Assembly (NCBI GenBank): GCA_959347315.1
Contig: OY365811.1
Location: forward strand, 31,141,865-31,205,864
DNA length: 64,000 bases
DNA from: Bimastos eiseni
Taxonomy: Eukaryota > Annelida > Clitellata > Crassiclitellata > Lumbricidae
Reading direction: 5' to 3'
Positions 47,801 through 62,800 of this stretch are shown piece by piece. How positions within the stretch are numbered: position 1 is the first letter of the stretch; each line of letters starts with the position of its first letter. Below the pieces are notes generated by a model, which saw nothing but the letters and a program-made list of their open reading frames with translations, did not search any database and was not told where the DNA came from. The position numbers and the translations under genes are program-made.

Positions 47801-50800
47801 TCCATACATACATTGTCATACATATACATACATACCGATAGCTCTTCTGAGCAGGTATCATGAAGGGACACTATATAAATGTTCGATTACATTACTTACT
47901 GAACCTTTACCGGTGGTTATACATAGATTCATGGGTACCTCACTCTTCTTTATAATAAGTTTGTGTTGTGAAAACTGATAATAGTGAAGACCTTTGTTTA
48001 ATTTTGTCTGAATTTCTATTGATGGCTGCAGTAGAGTTGCCAATCCCCTTTTGAGATGTATCATTTAATCAATTAGATAATCAATTCCTTCTTTCTTATC
48101 TGTCAGTGTAGCATGATGAGCTAATTCTCTGATTGTGGTGCCCAGCCCAAAGGTTTAACTCATTCTCATGGAACAGAGATACTTTGGGCTGGGCACAACA
48201 ATTGGTATTGTAATTACATATTTCTCCAATTATGATTTAATCAGAGGCGCTCTCTATACTAAAAGTCCCCATGGGAAAAGAAAAGTCTTAAGAAGGTGAG
48301 CAGAAACAGAAGCACCCAGAGTTAAAATGAAAGAGCGAGTCAGAGAGGGCACATCATTCCAATGCAAAGGACCAACGCATTAGTGCGATATTGAGCGAGA
48401 GCCGTCCGAGACCCAGTTACCAAGAGATCTTGCCGATCTGAGGAACGAATAGGGCGACTAGAGGCAGCGGAAATAGGATGGCGGATAGGGTCACAAAGAT
48501 AGCCTACGTATAGTCTGACCCAAAGATACTCTGGATGTAAGGATAAGAACTTTAAATCGAGTGTTTGGATCTCTTAGTCTGATATAAATTCACTTCAATC
48601 AAAATTAAAGCATTAAAACCCCATTTGAATCTAGTTTTTGTTCAGTAACCCCTCAGAATTTCGGTTTGACAACAGAACTATCGGTGTAAACCATTTGCAG
48701 TATATTTGCATTAATTTCGTCTGAATACACAAGAGAAATGCTCATTAAAACACAGAAGTATGACAGAGACACACCTATGCGCCCTTGTAGCGGCATGGCT
48801 GCGTTACAGCGCTCTAGAAATTGTCCGTTTAATAATAATAAGGCTGACTCACACATGCACACTCAGACAGATGAACTCATCCTTCTTGTTTCACCCTTTG
48901 GACTTGTCCATGAAGACATCTTGGTACAGTATATCACATTTCTGTAAAAAGTTTTTTTTTAATCACATCTGAAAACAAATGAACTTGCAAACCAGGAAAC
49001 CTTGAAGTCTTCTAAGAGAGCACTGAAAAGCTAACCAGGTATTTTATATGTTTACAGGATGGTACAGAGGAATGGCTGTGAAGACAAAACAGACGGTAAT
49101 CTGCCTCATTTTTTTGCGTAACAGTTTTAATAGCACTTCTTGCATAATGTTAGAGACCATCCGTAAATGACATTACGTAAAACGTAAAGATGGGCAGGGT
49201 AAGACTTGTATGACACTATGTGGCTATGCAGCAGTGAACTGCTTATTGCTTGAACTCTGATGATTGGAGTGTGGGAGTCAATTTTTGCTCCAAAATGGTA
49301 TGACAAAGGGGTGTCCAAAATAGAAGGAATCCGGAGGCAAATGCCTCCAATTTCAGGTAGGAGACGAATATTTTTTGAGTCTTAGGGGAGATTATCTTGT
49401 CTTCCTGACACTTGGGACAGGGAGTTTGCCTCCATCACTCAAGGGGGGATTGACGCCTCTGGTATGACGTCGTATTCGGATGGTCCCTCAGTACGTTTCA
49501 TGTTAGTACTTTCGTGTCCATAGCCTGAGCTAAATGACTACTTGGTAAACACACTTGACAGTGCCTTCTGCTGTGATATTCTGTGTTCTAATCCTCCTGT
49601 AGCAATGCATCAACTGGCATGGATAGCAGTTTATCTTGTGCAATTGCGGAGCTGTTATTTATGTTGTTGAATCAAAGCATTCAGCAACGTCGTCAGTCCT
49701 ACCGTCAAGAATGGAGTTCCTTTTAAGTTGTTGCTATTTATTTGAGAATTCTGTTGTTATGTAGATGTAGACAGATTTCTATGGCAACCATATGACCTTG
49801 ACCCTGTTCATCTTTCCATGAGGTGATTGAGTTAGATACTACTCCTCATGTTAATCTATTTCATTTTAACACTTGTCATGACAGTCAAGGTCCCAAAGAC
49901 TCTCCATGTATGGACTGTGCTCTTACCTGGAGATTTAAATCTCTGCTCTGTGCACTTTGTATGCATCTTCTTCTAAGTAACAGCAGCAATATCGGCAACA
50001 ACACTAATAAATATTTTATAATAATGATTTAAATGAAAGTTCTCATTAGCATCATTATCTTCATCATCATCGTCGTCGTCATCATCATCATCATCGTAAT
50101 TACTGTAATATATAATGATGATCATATTGGTATAATATTGATCATCATGGTAATCATTCTATGCTTTGATGCTTCCAGGGTATTTTCCCATCGTCATATG
50201 TGGCACTCAGGGATTACGACCTGGACAGTGAAGGGTAGGTCGTAATTTCTTACCATCTCCTTGAATTTCCAATGCTTTCTTCTATATTTTGTATATTTGT
50301 TTATCATTACATCTGATGATAAACATTGAGAACATTAATTAATGGCCTTAAAACACCTGTTTTGTGACTGCAGGAACTATCATTGTCAACTTTCTTAGAG
50401 ACTCAATTAGAACAATACACAATGCTGGTATCTAGGATATTGAGGCAGCAGCAGCAATGGACAAGATGAATTACTGACTTACTCATTTTCCTGACCTCAG
50501 TCCCTGATCTTCTTACCCACAAGTCTGTTCGTTTAATGGGGGAATTTATCGGGAGTCAGTTAGTGGAACAGCAGCTGGACCTGTTGAAGGCTATTTAAAA
50601 TGAGGCATTTAGATTAACTTATCTGTGTACTGGTTGTTAAATTTCTACAGTTAGCTCTGGTTCTCGGCCGTTGTCTGGGCTTGCATTAATAAATGTTTTG
50701 ATAACAGACCAGACCAGAACCATTGCACCATTGCAAAGGCTGAGTCTGCTTTGAAGCACATATCTCTCAAATATTTCTGATACACAGGTCTGCACCCTAG

Positions 50801-53800
50801 CCATACACTGTCAGTGGTAACTGGTGAGATAGATGAGACGGCGATCTCGTTTGAGAGCTGGGGAGACACTCAATGAGGGGGTAAGAAATGTGGGGGGGGG
50901 ACAAGGTATTATCTGTCCTCTCTCTGTAAAAGGTGGGGGAACTTGTACCCTCGACCTCCCCCCCCCGATCGCCACCTCTGAGCTTGCGGGTTTGCTCTTT
51001 TTTGTCTCCAAGTACATGCTTAAAGGCTGAGAAGAATGTTTGTTCAGGTTTTCTGTCATTTAATGCTTTATGATGATTCATTTGGTTCATTCAAACCTTT
51101 GAATAGTAGAAATGTTCGCAGTCATTTTCTGTAGTGTGCAGTAGTGCGTAAAAGTCATTGTTATCAAAGATAGACAGCTGGGCCATTTTGGTTGCTCCAG
51201 TGGTTCTAATGTGTACTTAGGTTTGTGGCCTGTTTTACTGTGTAACATGCAATCAACATCATCCATGCCATCTTTACACAATATTTGGGTTTTCAATGTT
51301 GTACTTACTGTTTGACTCTACAAATCTTTGTCATTATTTGCCGATGGCTATTGTTGTGAGGGACCAATTATGTCACCGTGCCCTACTTTGCTTAGGCCTA
51401 CGATGACAAATAGAAAAGGTTATCCGGTTGCTGAATTGCAATGAATGGACATTGATTGCGTTACTTAATCCTCTGTTGATTTACCTTACCTCGTGATACA
51501 GTGAAGGTTGTCTGTCTGCTGGATTGCCAGGCTCAGCTGCACTTTGATCAGAAGATATATTGCTCCTGGGATCACTGAGATCACTTAATCAGTTGTTAAT
51601 AAATCTATCACCAGTTCTATTCTTTCACACATTGATGGTGATGTTCATTATGTGCATAATTACTTATGTGGCTCATTTGAATCTGTTACATAAATTGCTA
51701 TGTGATGATTCATTTCATCTGTACCATGCTAAGATCAGAATTGGGAATTTGATCCAATTTGATTCCAATTCAATCTGTCTAACCTGCACTACTTGCATCT
51801 TACCTTTCAATGATATTGAAACTGACAAAGAATTTGAGGGTGTTATATTGCATTCCTCGCTAATGAAACACATCAATCAAATTAATTAATCAATCAATTT
51901 GTTTATTTGCAGCCACAACAAACAGTTTGCTCAAGGCAAAAACATAAAGCACATCAATTATAGAACTAAAGGCTAGAAGGTAGCCCCGAAATGGATTGAA
52001 ATCTCGCTAGAAGTGATACCCGAGTTGCAGAATTACCAACAGAAAAGAATAATGAAATAAAAATAAAATAATATATCATCAGATCACATACATGCCTGTT
52101 ATTTTAAATACAGTTTGGTGCAGCCCAAAGCTGACCAATCCCTCTCTTATTTACACTGGACAAGTAAAAAACGAGGCCAAGTTGATATTTGTTAGTGCTT
52201 CTTTGAAATCTGTGAACAGGGAGATTGTTGTTCACCCTTGTAACATTTATGACCCTTCCATGGCCTACACTTTATTCACTGGCATATGCACACATCTGTG
52301 TGATACTGCTTTTGCAATTGTTCACTTTACAATAAGGGTTTATGCAAATAAGTGTAAGTGCAGATAAGGAAGGAAGGCTGTGGAGAGGACATGGTCATGC
52401 TACTACGCTGACCAAAACATGAACTGTGACAATGACTTGTAAAAGACCTGGACTGTTATTAAAATGCTGCTATGTAAAAATGATTTGGCAAAAGGAACAA
52501 TTAAATATTTTCACCCAATTTCAGTGCTGCCATTCTCTAAGGTCTTTGAAAAGAATAAAATATTTAAGGATATTTTACAGCAAGGAATACTTTATTGACA
52601 AACTAGTATGGCTTTTGCTCCGAGCACTCCACTTTCATGGCTTTCCTAGAAAAGTGTCAATATTACCAAATCTATGGACAACAATATTTATTCCATTGGT
52701 ATTTTTTACCTACCAAGGCATTTGGTAAATCTGCAAATATAGTCATCGAATGATGGAACATTATGGAATTCGTGGGATCAGCTTGAATCGGTTTTCTGAT
52801 TATCTTAGAAACACTGAAACAGAGAGCATTGTGTATTCTACTAGGCTATCTTTCACAACAAACAGGTGTACGTTGTGAAGTCTCACAAGGTTTCATATTG
52901 TTATTTTGGGGATATTACTGCATTTCATCGATGATTCAGTCATGGTATTTTATTTTATGAAGTGAATGATACAAATGCAGTTCTGTCTGATAAATAGATT
53001 TATATGTTAGTTAAAAATGTTGTTACTACAACTTCTATCAACTTTTGGGAGCAGTGTTTTTTTTTTCTATGTGGGTACCCCTAAAAATGGGAAATTCCTT
53101 CTTGCATCCCCCTCTGCACGCTTAAGACAAGAAAAAACTTGAATTTTCAGATTAAATTCTCAGCCACTTCTAATAAATGAATTTTTTGTAATACGATTAA
53201 TTAACTGTTTATTGGCGGCTGCACGTTTCCTTCAACAGTCACAGTGATGCAATCATATGATCTGTTTGACATCCCTTATATCATCAATCTGAAAATGTTC
53301 ATTATTATTCAAAAGTGGTTCATTTTCCTGCTGTTTTCCAGGCTGGATGCGGTTCCAATTCTCGTGGAAGATGCTGTCGCAAGTGAAGTCTGTACCGTCC
53401 TTCGAGAATGGACCGCCATCTTGAAGACTAACTTTCAGGTAGAACGAAGTAGCTGGGTTAATTTTGTTTTTGTGAATGCTAGAGCTGTTTGGTGTATGAG
53501 AAAGTATAACTCTGTTGCAGAGAGTGATGGTTGTTGGTTTAAATACACTGGTGAGTGTTTCTAGCCACAGTGTTTGGTCTGTTATTGTTGTGATCTCTCC
53601 TAACTACTTAGCTATTCAGTATTTCTCAGTTCATCCCTTTAGTGTCTGCTTTCATGAGCCTAATGCATGTTGAATGAATGGCACTATATGGAGGACTGTA
53701 GTTTCAGAACAAAAGCTAGTATTGCCTAATGTGATCATTGTTTGATGCCTTGTGCATTCTGCATGACCATAAAAATTTCTGGATTAGATTCGTAATGTAA

Positions 53801-56800
53801 TGTAAATCTTATAAATTTTATCAGCATCAGTAAGACTAGCTTAATCACTGGTGCTATTCCAAATCAACTCCCATTAACCAGCCAAACTCATCGTTTCGTT
53901 CCGGTGCCGGGTTAAAAGCTGGGTAGGTCAACATGATCTACTGACATACTTATCAATTTAATGCATCATTTAGGCTGCTTGCATAGCTATTCTTTCATAA
54001 CTTGGCTTATCATTTGACATTGAATCATGGCATGGGCTTACATACATGCGATTATTCGTTATGATTGTTTCAAAGTAAAATGTTAATACAGTTAATAATT
54101 TTCAATAAATTTAGTCATTGCTTCAGAGGTTGCTGGTAAGTTTAATTTAATAATTTGCTGTAGCGAAACCAAAGGCGAACTGATACAGGACTGATCAAGG
54201 TGATGTCTGACTTGGTGTCCCTAAGGAAAGAACTCCGGTCTGGGATGTTTGCACTGGCTCTAATGAACGAGAAGAAGGTGGAGGTCACGAAAAAAATTGA
54301 CTGGGGCAACAAGTATGTTTTCTGTGTTTATAAAAATGTTAGTAAAATCTAGACATTATAATGTCATTTCTGATTAACACATAAAATTTTTTTTATCCCT
54401 AAGGATATCCGCCATTGTCGTACCTGTGGTAGTGCCAGTCCTAAGCCTGGAGAAAGGAGGATAACACCAAATGTCTTTGCCATGACAGTGTCATTATACA
54501 GCAGCTAACTGACTGCTAACTCACTGTCCTTAAGGTGAAAGGGAAACATAAAGGAAGTTCCAAGAAGAGACCTGAGTCTGGAGTTGGCCTCTTTGAGTCT
54601 TTTAAATTCTATTTAGATTACTAAAACCAGTTTTAGAATTTTAATAACCAATGCAGCTGATTTTTAAAATGAACAAATTGCATTAACTGATCTTTTACAA
54701 TTGTTTTATGTATTAAGAATTTCAAAGCAGCTGATTTTGAAATAAAGATTCACTTGTTTCAGAAATCTCAGCCTTCACCTTGTGCCGAGGGTTAACAATG
54801 AACCAGTTGACGTTGAACAGACCGACCCTATCGAACTTTTTAAAATACACAAAGATAGTGCCCGTAATTCAGTGAGTGGCAGCTTCTATTCTTCAATGTT
54901 TATTTTCTTTTTTAAGTGCAAGTTCTGTAAAGATTGTTTTGTTATAGTCTTTTAATCATTTGGATTTTCTAATCACATTGATTTCTCTGTGTGTTTCTGT
55001 TTGTAAGTTTTAAAGTTTTGTTAATCATTGCATCTTTAGTCATGTTTAGTTGTGCAAGTGAGACTTTATGATCTTCTTTTGTTATAGTATACTTGCTCTT
55101 AAACCTGGCTTTGTGCATTTACTTTAACTTATTGACATCTTACTCAGCAACTATGCTGCTTCAGCTCAGAGAATGTTGTGTACAATTTCCATGTAGCCCT
55201 CTAGTGAATGTGTTTCCATGAGGCTTTACCCAAGAAATGTAAAATGGCATCGTTTAAGCGTCTTGCAAAGACGCTACCATGGGTTCTCTACTTTTGTGTG
55301 GTTGTATCGTCTGTAGGAACGAGATTCCAAGCAGACGAGGATCAACAAAGGCCTGCAAATATCAAATCATCATCTTGCCATAAAGTTTGAGAAGATCGCG
55401 TGTTCTTTAGCCGAGGAGTCGGAGCTACATTTTGCGCTCTACGACGCAATGACCAGCGAATTCTTTACGTCAGTTTCTACCTTTGTTGGTCCATTTTCAG
55501 AACTGAACATTTGTGAATCACCATTTATCGGTCAGAGGTGATCCTGACCCAATTCAAAGATTATTACTTATATATGACATGAAATGAATGCATTTTGGAT
55601 GCAGCTGACGAGAAAGGTACCATTATCATGAGGCGTAAGATATGAGTCAATGATCAATTTAAGTGAACCAGAGTTGATCAAGATCATAATCATGATCCAT
55701 TGGCAAGTACAGTTGAAAGCCAAACTGTTTTACCTGTGAAGTTAAATAGGAAGATTTATATTTAGCTCTTGAGGAATGTGGATTTCTAACTTGATTTACA
55801 TACATGTGATTTACTTAATTGCATAATAATTCGCTTTTGTTATTCATTTGACTGTTTTCCTTGTTTCAATATCGGCTATATAATAATTCATGTTTGATAA
55901 TTCATTCGGAATTCATTCATGCATGCCATCTCTTCTTCCTGTCCATTTATCTATTTAACTCTCGATTCATCTATCCCGCTATCCATTCATTCAATCATAT
56001 GTCCATCCATCTATCTGGTAAGAATTATGCAATGTTTAATTTCTAGCGAAAGAGTTCTACTGAAAATCAACCGGTTGGGTGAAGTTATCGATGCAAATGC
56101 CAGTAACCTTGTCACCGTCTTTACAGTTAGTCTTCATTCTTCCATATACTATGTGGCCAAAACTTTTTATGGTAAAATGCTTTTATTAATCATGCTGCTG
56201 GCAAAGTTCTTAGGCAGTTGCGACTCAGAATTTGTCCAATAGGGGAGCCATGCAGGGTCCGGGGATCAGGACAGTGGGATGTCTTGTTTCATCAAATCTG
56301 AATGTGGCCTAAAATTTGGAGGGACCACCAGGGTAGCAACTGGCTGAACCCTATCTCTCAAGTTGACCTGATTCTCATTCACTATTTGCACATACCACAC
56401 ATACATGCCAGCCAAGCCTTCATTCTATGAGCAAGGGTCTTCTTGTATTCAGTGTTTTGTGATAATGAGCTAGCTGCTATATCGTGCTTTTCTTTAGTGG
56501 GTGATGATAAATGACTTTTTCCAGCAACAGAACATCTTAAGATTTGTTTTAGGGGCTTGTCCTTTTGTCGGTCTCTGAGGAATTATTACATTACCATTGT
56601 CAATTGCACTTGGCTGTCCACTTGCATCATCTGTATTGTCAAAATATTCACCTGGTTGTAACTATGTAATATTTTAGGATCTTGGTGAAAGAGACTTTGG
56701 TCGGGATGCCCATCTAGTTGTACACATGTTTCGACTTGGTAAGATTCCTGAGACACTTTCTGTTGGGTGACGAGTCGCAGTGCTGCATCTTATCATGATT

Positions 56801-59800
56801 ATGATTTCGATTGACTATGTGGGGGGGGGATTGAGTAATGGTTAACACACTGGAGCGCAGAGCTGAGGAACCGAGTTCAATACCCGTACCAGGGGTGTTG
56901 GTTCAGTTAAATTAGATGCATTACTTCATGGGCGCCTTGCATGGCTGCCGATATCATTCGTTCATACGTTGTCTGTAATCGTGCTGCGTTGTTGTCAGTT
57001 TGAAAATAAACGGAACTTATTTTTATTATTTTTTATTATTATTGTTATTCAGGAGGAAACTTTGCTCTGTCTGTATAGTCTATCGTTGTCAAAATGTTTA
57101 TATTTATGTGGCAATTTCTATGCAGCACAGCAATCAAGTATCAGCACGGTTAGTTGGTTGGGTGATTGAATGTTTGATTGATTCCTTATTTGAACAGGTA
57201 GTATGTTTAGTTCTGCATGGCTTAGCACCAGATAAATCTGGTCTCAATTTGTAAATTCGTTTAGTTTGATTTTCAGAATTACAATGTTTAACTTCCTAGT
57301 TCTTCACTTGTATAATGTGTTTCTCATTATATGTTACGTGTATTCCTCATTAAATATGATATTAATTGTGCATTTTGTAATGTGTATATCTCATTGTATT
57401 GTTGTATGTGATCCTTGTGATACTGTGATGTAGTTCATCATTGTACTTTGATGCATTTCTTAGAATAATGTGATGTGCCTGTATACAACACTTCCAACTT
57501 AAGTTCTTATGATTTTCTTAAGTTATTCGTCAATCTGTTGGGAATTTAGGAAGCCTCCGAGACTCTGCACCTTCGACAAAAACCCCAACGCTCTGCTACA
57601 AAAGACCTTATGGCGGTGGGGGTAAGTTTCCCTATTTCTCAGTGAGGTGACTGTCTTGATCGAGACCTGAGGGTCCCATCAGTATTGCATTAAAAAAAAT
57701 TTGTATTGTCTCTTGCAGTATAAGCTATTCAGAGGTGCTGTGCTCTCAGCGTGACAGGCCCAGGTGAATAACATCTTCATTGGATGCTTAGGTTTTCTTG
57801 GCCTTTACATGTGAGGGCAGTTGGTCAGTCTTATCTTTCATGGCCTCATTTTCCAGCTGACAGTCTGTGGACAGACTAACCATCCTATCTATGACTGAGT
57901 TTGATAGTGGGTGCAAGTTGAGCCAAAATCTCAATGCTTTTCTCATAGGTAAAATCCTGATAAGATGTAAGGCTTTTTCTGGATTTGAACCTCTGACCTT
58001 TGGGCTTGTAGTCTGGCATGCTTAGGTGTACCTGGATGCAAATGGTCTACTTCCTTTCTTGCAATCGGGATTTCGTAGGAACCATTCTACTGAAACTCTT
58101 GGTTAGCCTTTTGTCTGATTTCTATAGCGCAATGGATCGTGGTCAGATAACTCTTCTTGCGCTTTTTGATGTTAGTTCAGCATTTGGTTCCGTGGACCAT
58201 TCCATTCTCCTTCAGCGGCTTTCTATTTCTTTTGGCTTGACTGGCGGTCCTCTTGAATGGCTCCGCTCCTTTCTTACTGACCATACCAATTGTGTAGTTA
58301 CTGGTACTTCTCGGTCTCGCTGGGTCTCTGCCCCTTTTGGAGTTCCTCAGGGTTCAGTGCTGGGTCCTCTGCTCTACATTTTCTACACGCCTCTGATATC
58401 AGTCCTCTGCCTACTCTATCTGGCTTACTGCATCAATTGTATGCAGATGACATTCAAGCTTATGTCTATTGCAAAGCAGCTGCAGCAATGGTCTCGGTTG
58501 GGCTGATGTGTGATGCCATAAATGTCCTCTCTGGATGGATGGCCTCGAATCGCCTCCTCTTAAATCCCTCCAAGATAGAATTTATATGGATTGGCAGTCG
58601 CAGGCACCTGGCTGAGCTGGATATGCAGATATTGGCTGAGACCTATCCTCACATTACTTTTTCATCTGTTGTGCATGATCTGGGTGTATTGCTTGATCAG
58701 GAGCTTAGTCTCTCGCAACATGTAAACCAGGTTACTCGCAACTGCTACTATCAGCTACGTCAGCTTTGTGCAGTGATTCGCTCTCTTACCTTTGAGGCTT
58801 CAGTAGTCCTCGTTCATGCCTTTGTAACCAACAGAATTGATCACTGCAGCGCTGTTCTGGCTGGTCTTCCCTGTGCCGTAGTGATGCGTTTAGATCGCGT
58901 TCTTCACTCTGCGGCCAGGCTTATTGGACATATACCCAAATTTTCACCGGTTTCAGCTTATATGCGCGATGTCCTTCACTGGCTACCAGTTCAACAGCGC
59001 ATCACTTTCCGCATTGCGACACTAGTTTGGCGGTGTCTCTCTGGTTGTGTGCCATCCTACTTGACTGAACTGTGTCGTCCGGTGTCTGAACTCCTTTCAC
59101 GTAGAGCACTGCGCTCTTCTGCTAGAGGTGAGCTTCTGGTGTCCAGGGCCCGCTTGTCGCTAATGATGCGTTGAGCTTTCTTAGTGGTTGGTCTGTCCAC
59201 CTGGAATGGGCTCCTGGTTGCCCTCCGTCTTCCCCCTAACAATGATCTACCTACCTTTTGTAAGCTGCTAAAGTCATTTCTTTTTGGCTGTGCCTGGACT
59301 GGGAGCACCTCTGAGTAGTTTCCCTAGAAGAGGCGCTATATAAATTATCGAAATGAATGAATGCTAACCACTACATAATACTGTGCATCCAAACAATCCA
59401 TCAAATTTACTCATTCAGGCCAACAGTCTTACAAGATCCTGACACCAGCTCGACCCATGAAAAATTGACTTTCAATCAATCAATGCAATTTATATAACGC
59501 CTCTTCTAGATAACTATTCAGAGGCGCTCCCGACCCAGGCCCAGTGAAAAAGGAAAGTCTTGAGAAGTTTATAGAAAGAGCCAGACTTTGTAATCTGATG
59601 AACCTTGATTTGTTTAGAACATCCTGCACCTTTGAGTTAGCGTTGAATCTGTGTTTGCATCGCTTTGCTATAAGCGCCTCTCTTATTTGAATGTTGTCTT
59701 TTGTATTGGATTTCAGTTCTTTAGTGATGCGCGTATATTAAAAGTGACTGGGAAATCTGTACAGCTCATCGCTGAAGTGTTGACTGTTGTGAATTAGTCT

Positions 59801-62800
59801 TATTCTGCTGTTTTGCCAAAGATTTTCTATTTACAATGATTATCGTTGAACACTGTGTCAAATTATCAGGTCTTATTGTTTATTTTTTAAATGTTCCATG
59901 TTTCTTTTAGTTTTAAATATCTCAAAGATTTTGAAAGAAGATATGAATGAAATCTCAAGAGTCAGCCTGAAAATTACTCCGTAAGGTTTTCATTTAAAAT
60001 ATTAAGCTTAATTTGTGACAATTTTGCAATGTTTGTTTTCAGTTAAGAATTTTTTCAGTTATTTTTTTTGGGTTCTGTGTTGAATTTCTCATTTAGGAGG
60101 TCAAATCTATTGAGTCATTGTATTTATACAGTAGTCACTTTTAATTGATCATAGTCAATGGATTCATTTTTAGGTTTCTCATCTTTTTCACTCTTATGGT
60201 CAATGAATGCAATTGCAGTTCCCTCTCTCACTCCTTGTCTCACTCATTTCACTCATTCATATGCCAAACCAACAGGCTGCCAATGGCTGAATTACTCACT
60301 TACACATTTGAACTTGCTCACTTACTCACTTTTACTCACTTGCATTGACTCTTTAGAACTCACACTCACTTGTTCTCTCACTCAGTCACATTAACTCACT
60401 CTCACTCACACACTTGATATTCACCCACTCACTGATGCTCACTCATATGCTCACTCACTCACTCACTCACTCACTCACTCAATGATTGAGTGAACTGATC
60501 AAAGTATCTGTCACAAGGTACAAAGGCTGAAGAAGGAGCAGGAATGCATTATTGCTGAATAGATAGATATTCTCTTTTGATATTAGTTGTAGTGAAAATG
60601 AATTTCCTCAGCTGCATGAAAACCTGATCAAAAAGTCATCAGGCTCATCAACATCATCTGCTAAAACTGAATATGGTATGATGCTGAGTTTGAACCCTTA
60701 TCTTCTTTCACCTTAGTTCAGCCTGTTTCTGGTTGGGCCAGGCATTGAAATCAGTTACTTTGTATACTGAATTTTTATAAATTCCTGTAAGTTTCTACAG
60801 CTGTTTATATTGGCAGCATTCGGAAGACATCTTTTAAAAAAAATTGTAAGGCTTTCGTTATCCACACAAAATTTTTGCTATCCCAATAATATCCTTCCAG
60901 CTGTATAGAGACATCTCTTTATCCTTGCCAGACATTCTAGCTCCTACCACAGACTTTTGCCCGCACTGATACTAGACTCTTTTTCTATAAACCTTACTGT
61001 GCCCATGTATGGAATGAGACACCTCTGCATTCATATCTGCTCTCTCCACACATAAATAATCAATTTTGCTGTTTTATTTAAAATTAATTATTTACCTAAG
61101 TGAATGTTGTGTTTAAATGAGTTAATAATTTTAAGGTTGTCATTTGTTTGAATGATTAATGTGCTAAGATAGAATAGACCTATTTACTGCCAGCCACTGC
61201 TTTCATTCTTACCTTTCAGATTTTTTACCAGATTTCTTCAACTGATTACAATTGTTTACTATGATCTCATATAATTAATGCTTAATTAATTTATTGTAAC
61301 ACCTTTATAGATAGGTGTTATTAGATTAAAGGTCGATTAAAAGGTTATCATTCATACTTTATCTTCAATGATGTCTTTGAAAATGATCACTGTTACTTAG
61401 CATCTTTTGCTACAGACAAGCTTGCCAAAGCTGCGACTCTTGCTATATCTTTGCTATATCTTTTGCTAGTATCTTTTAGTCCAAACTAAGGCTTTCCTGC
61501 CTGCTCCTCGGATCTTGACCTGAAACCAATTCTCATTTTACCAGCCTATTAGTTTCCTTTTGGCCTTGGTACCTAAAAATTGAGCTAAGTGTACCTAAGT
61601 GTAGAATATGGTTCCTGCAACTTTTTTGTGCTCTGTAGAAATTTTGTGATGAAATTTGTGATTATGAGATTGCTTGATCAGACAGTATCCCACTGTATCT
61701 TATTGTTGTTTGCCTTTGTTTGCTTTCACAGGAATCCTCAAAAGTGATCATCACTGTTGTTGACATTACTATTGTAGAGTTTCAGTTGTCGTTGATGATG
61801 CTGCATACGGATCTGGAGGCATCACTTACATCTCACCCTCATGTACCAAAGAATGCCATCGTCACCAACAAAATTGGATTTCCCAATGTCATTATGCCAG
61901 GTTGTTGTCTTAAGCAGGCGTTTCCCAAACTGTGTTCCGTGGAACCCTAGGGTTCCGTTAGGTGAATACAAGGGTTCCGCAGAAACCCTTCAGTGTGAAC
62001 TATAAGTTTCAAACAATTTGTAATAAATTATACTAGTTTTTCGTAGGAGTCTGTTTCCTTGACACCTGTCTATGACTTCATATGAAAGAGAATTCATATG
62101 TCATTGTCATTAGCATTTGTGTTTTTAATAATCTAATCTAGGCCGAAGCCTATGCTTGTCTGCATTCTTAAGCATGACAGGATATGTTTAGTTTTGGATG
62201 GCGGTTCCACCAAAGAAATTTAAGATCAAAATGGTTCCATGGCAAATAAAGATTGGGAAATGCTGTCTTAAGCCAATCTCATTGCTGTTAGCACTGAAGT
62301 TTCTGTTTACTGGTCAGAAGATATATGAGGAATGGGCAAATAGGTATCTTGAAGCAGGCATAAATTGCCTTTGATTGGTGCTTAGTAATTAGTTAGTGGT
62401 GCTTATTGAATATGAATAAAGAACATTAGCAACAAAGGGATAGAACAAACATTTCTCATGCTTTGGCAAGGTTGATTGTGAAGTTTGTATATTATAAGTT
62501 ACAGTAGATGTGGAAGTAAGTAGCATTATTACTTCAGTTTGAGATATATTTTCACCGTTAAGTTTGTGTCACTCTTTTACAATATTAAAAGGTTAGACTT
62601 AAGTTGGTAATGAACAGGTATGGTTTAAAACACTGTGTTAGTATTTATAAAATTATAAGTAGGATGAACTGAGTTTCAATATACTGCAAGTTTGAGTACC
62701 GAGTTTTACAAGTTGGTTGTGCCGAGTCTGAGTTACGAATATTTACAAAGTTTCATTCTCTTGATTTTTAGGTTTGCAAGCTGTACAATTATCATGATTT

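Noticed and set aside
50850..50990. G-run and C-run segment that looks like a MITE with inverted ends
   Set aside because: The complementarity comes from homopolymer runs. No defined ends or target duplication could be found.
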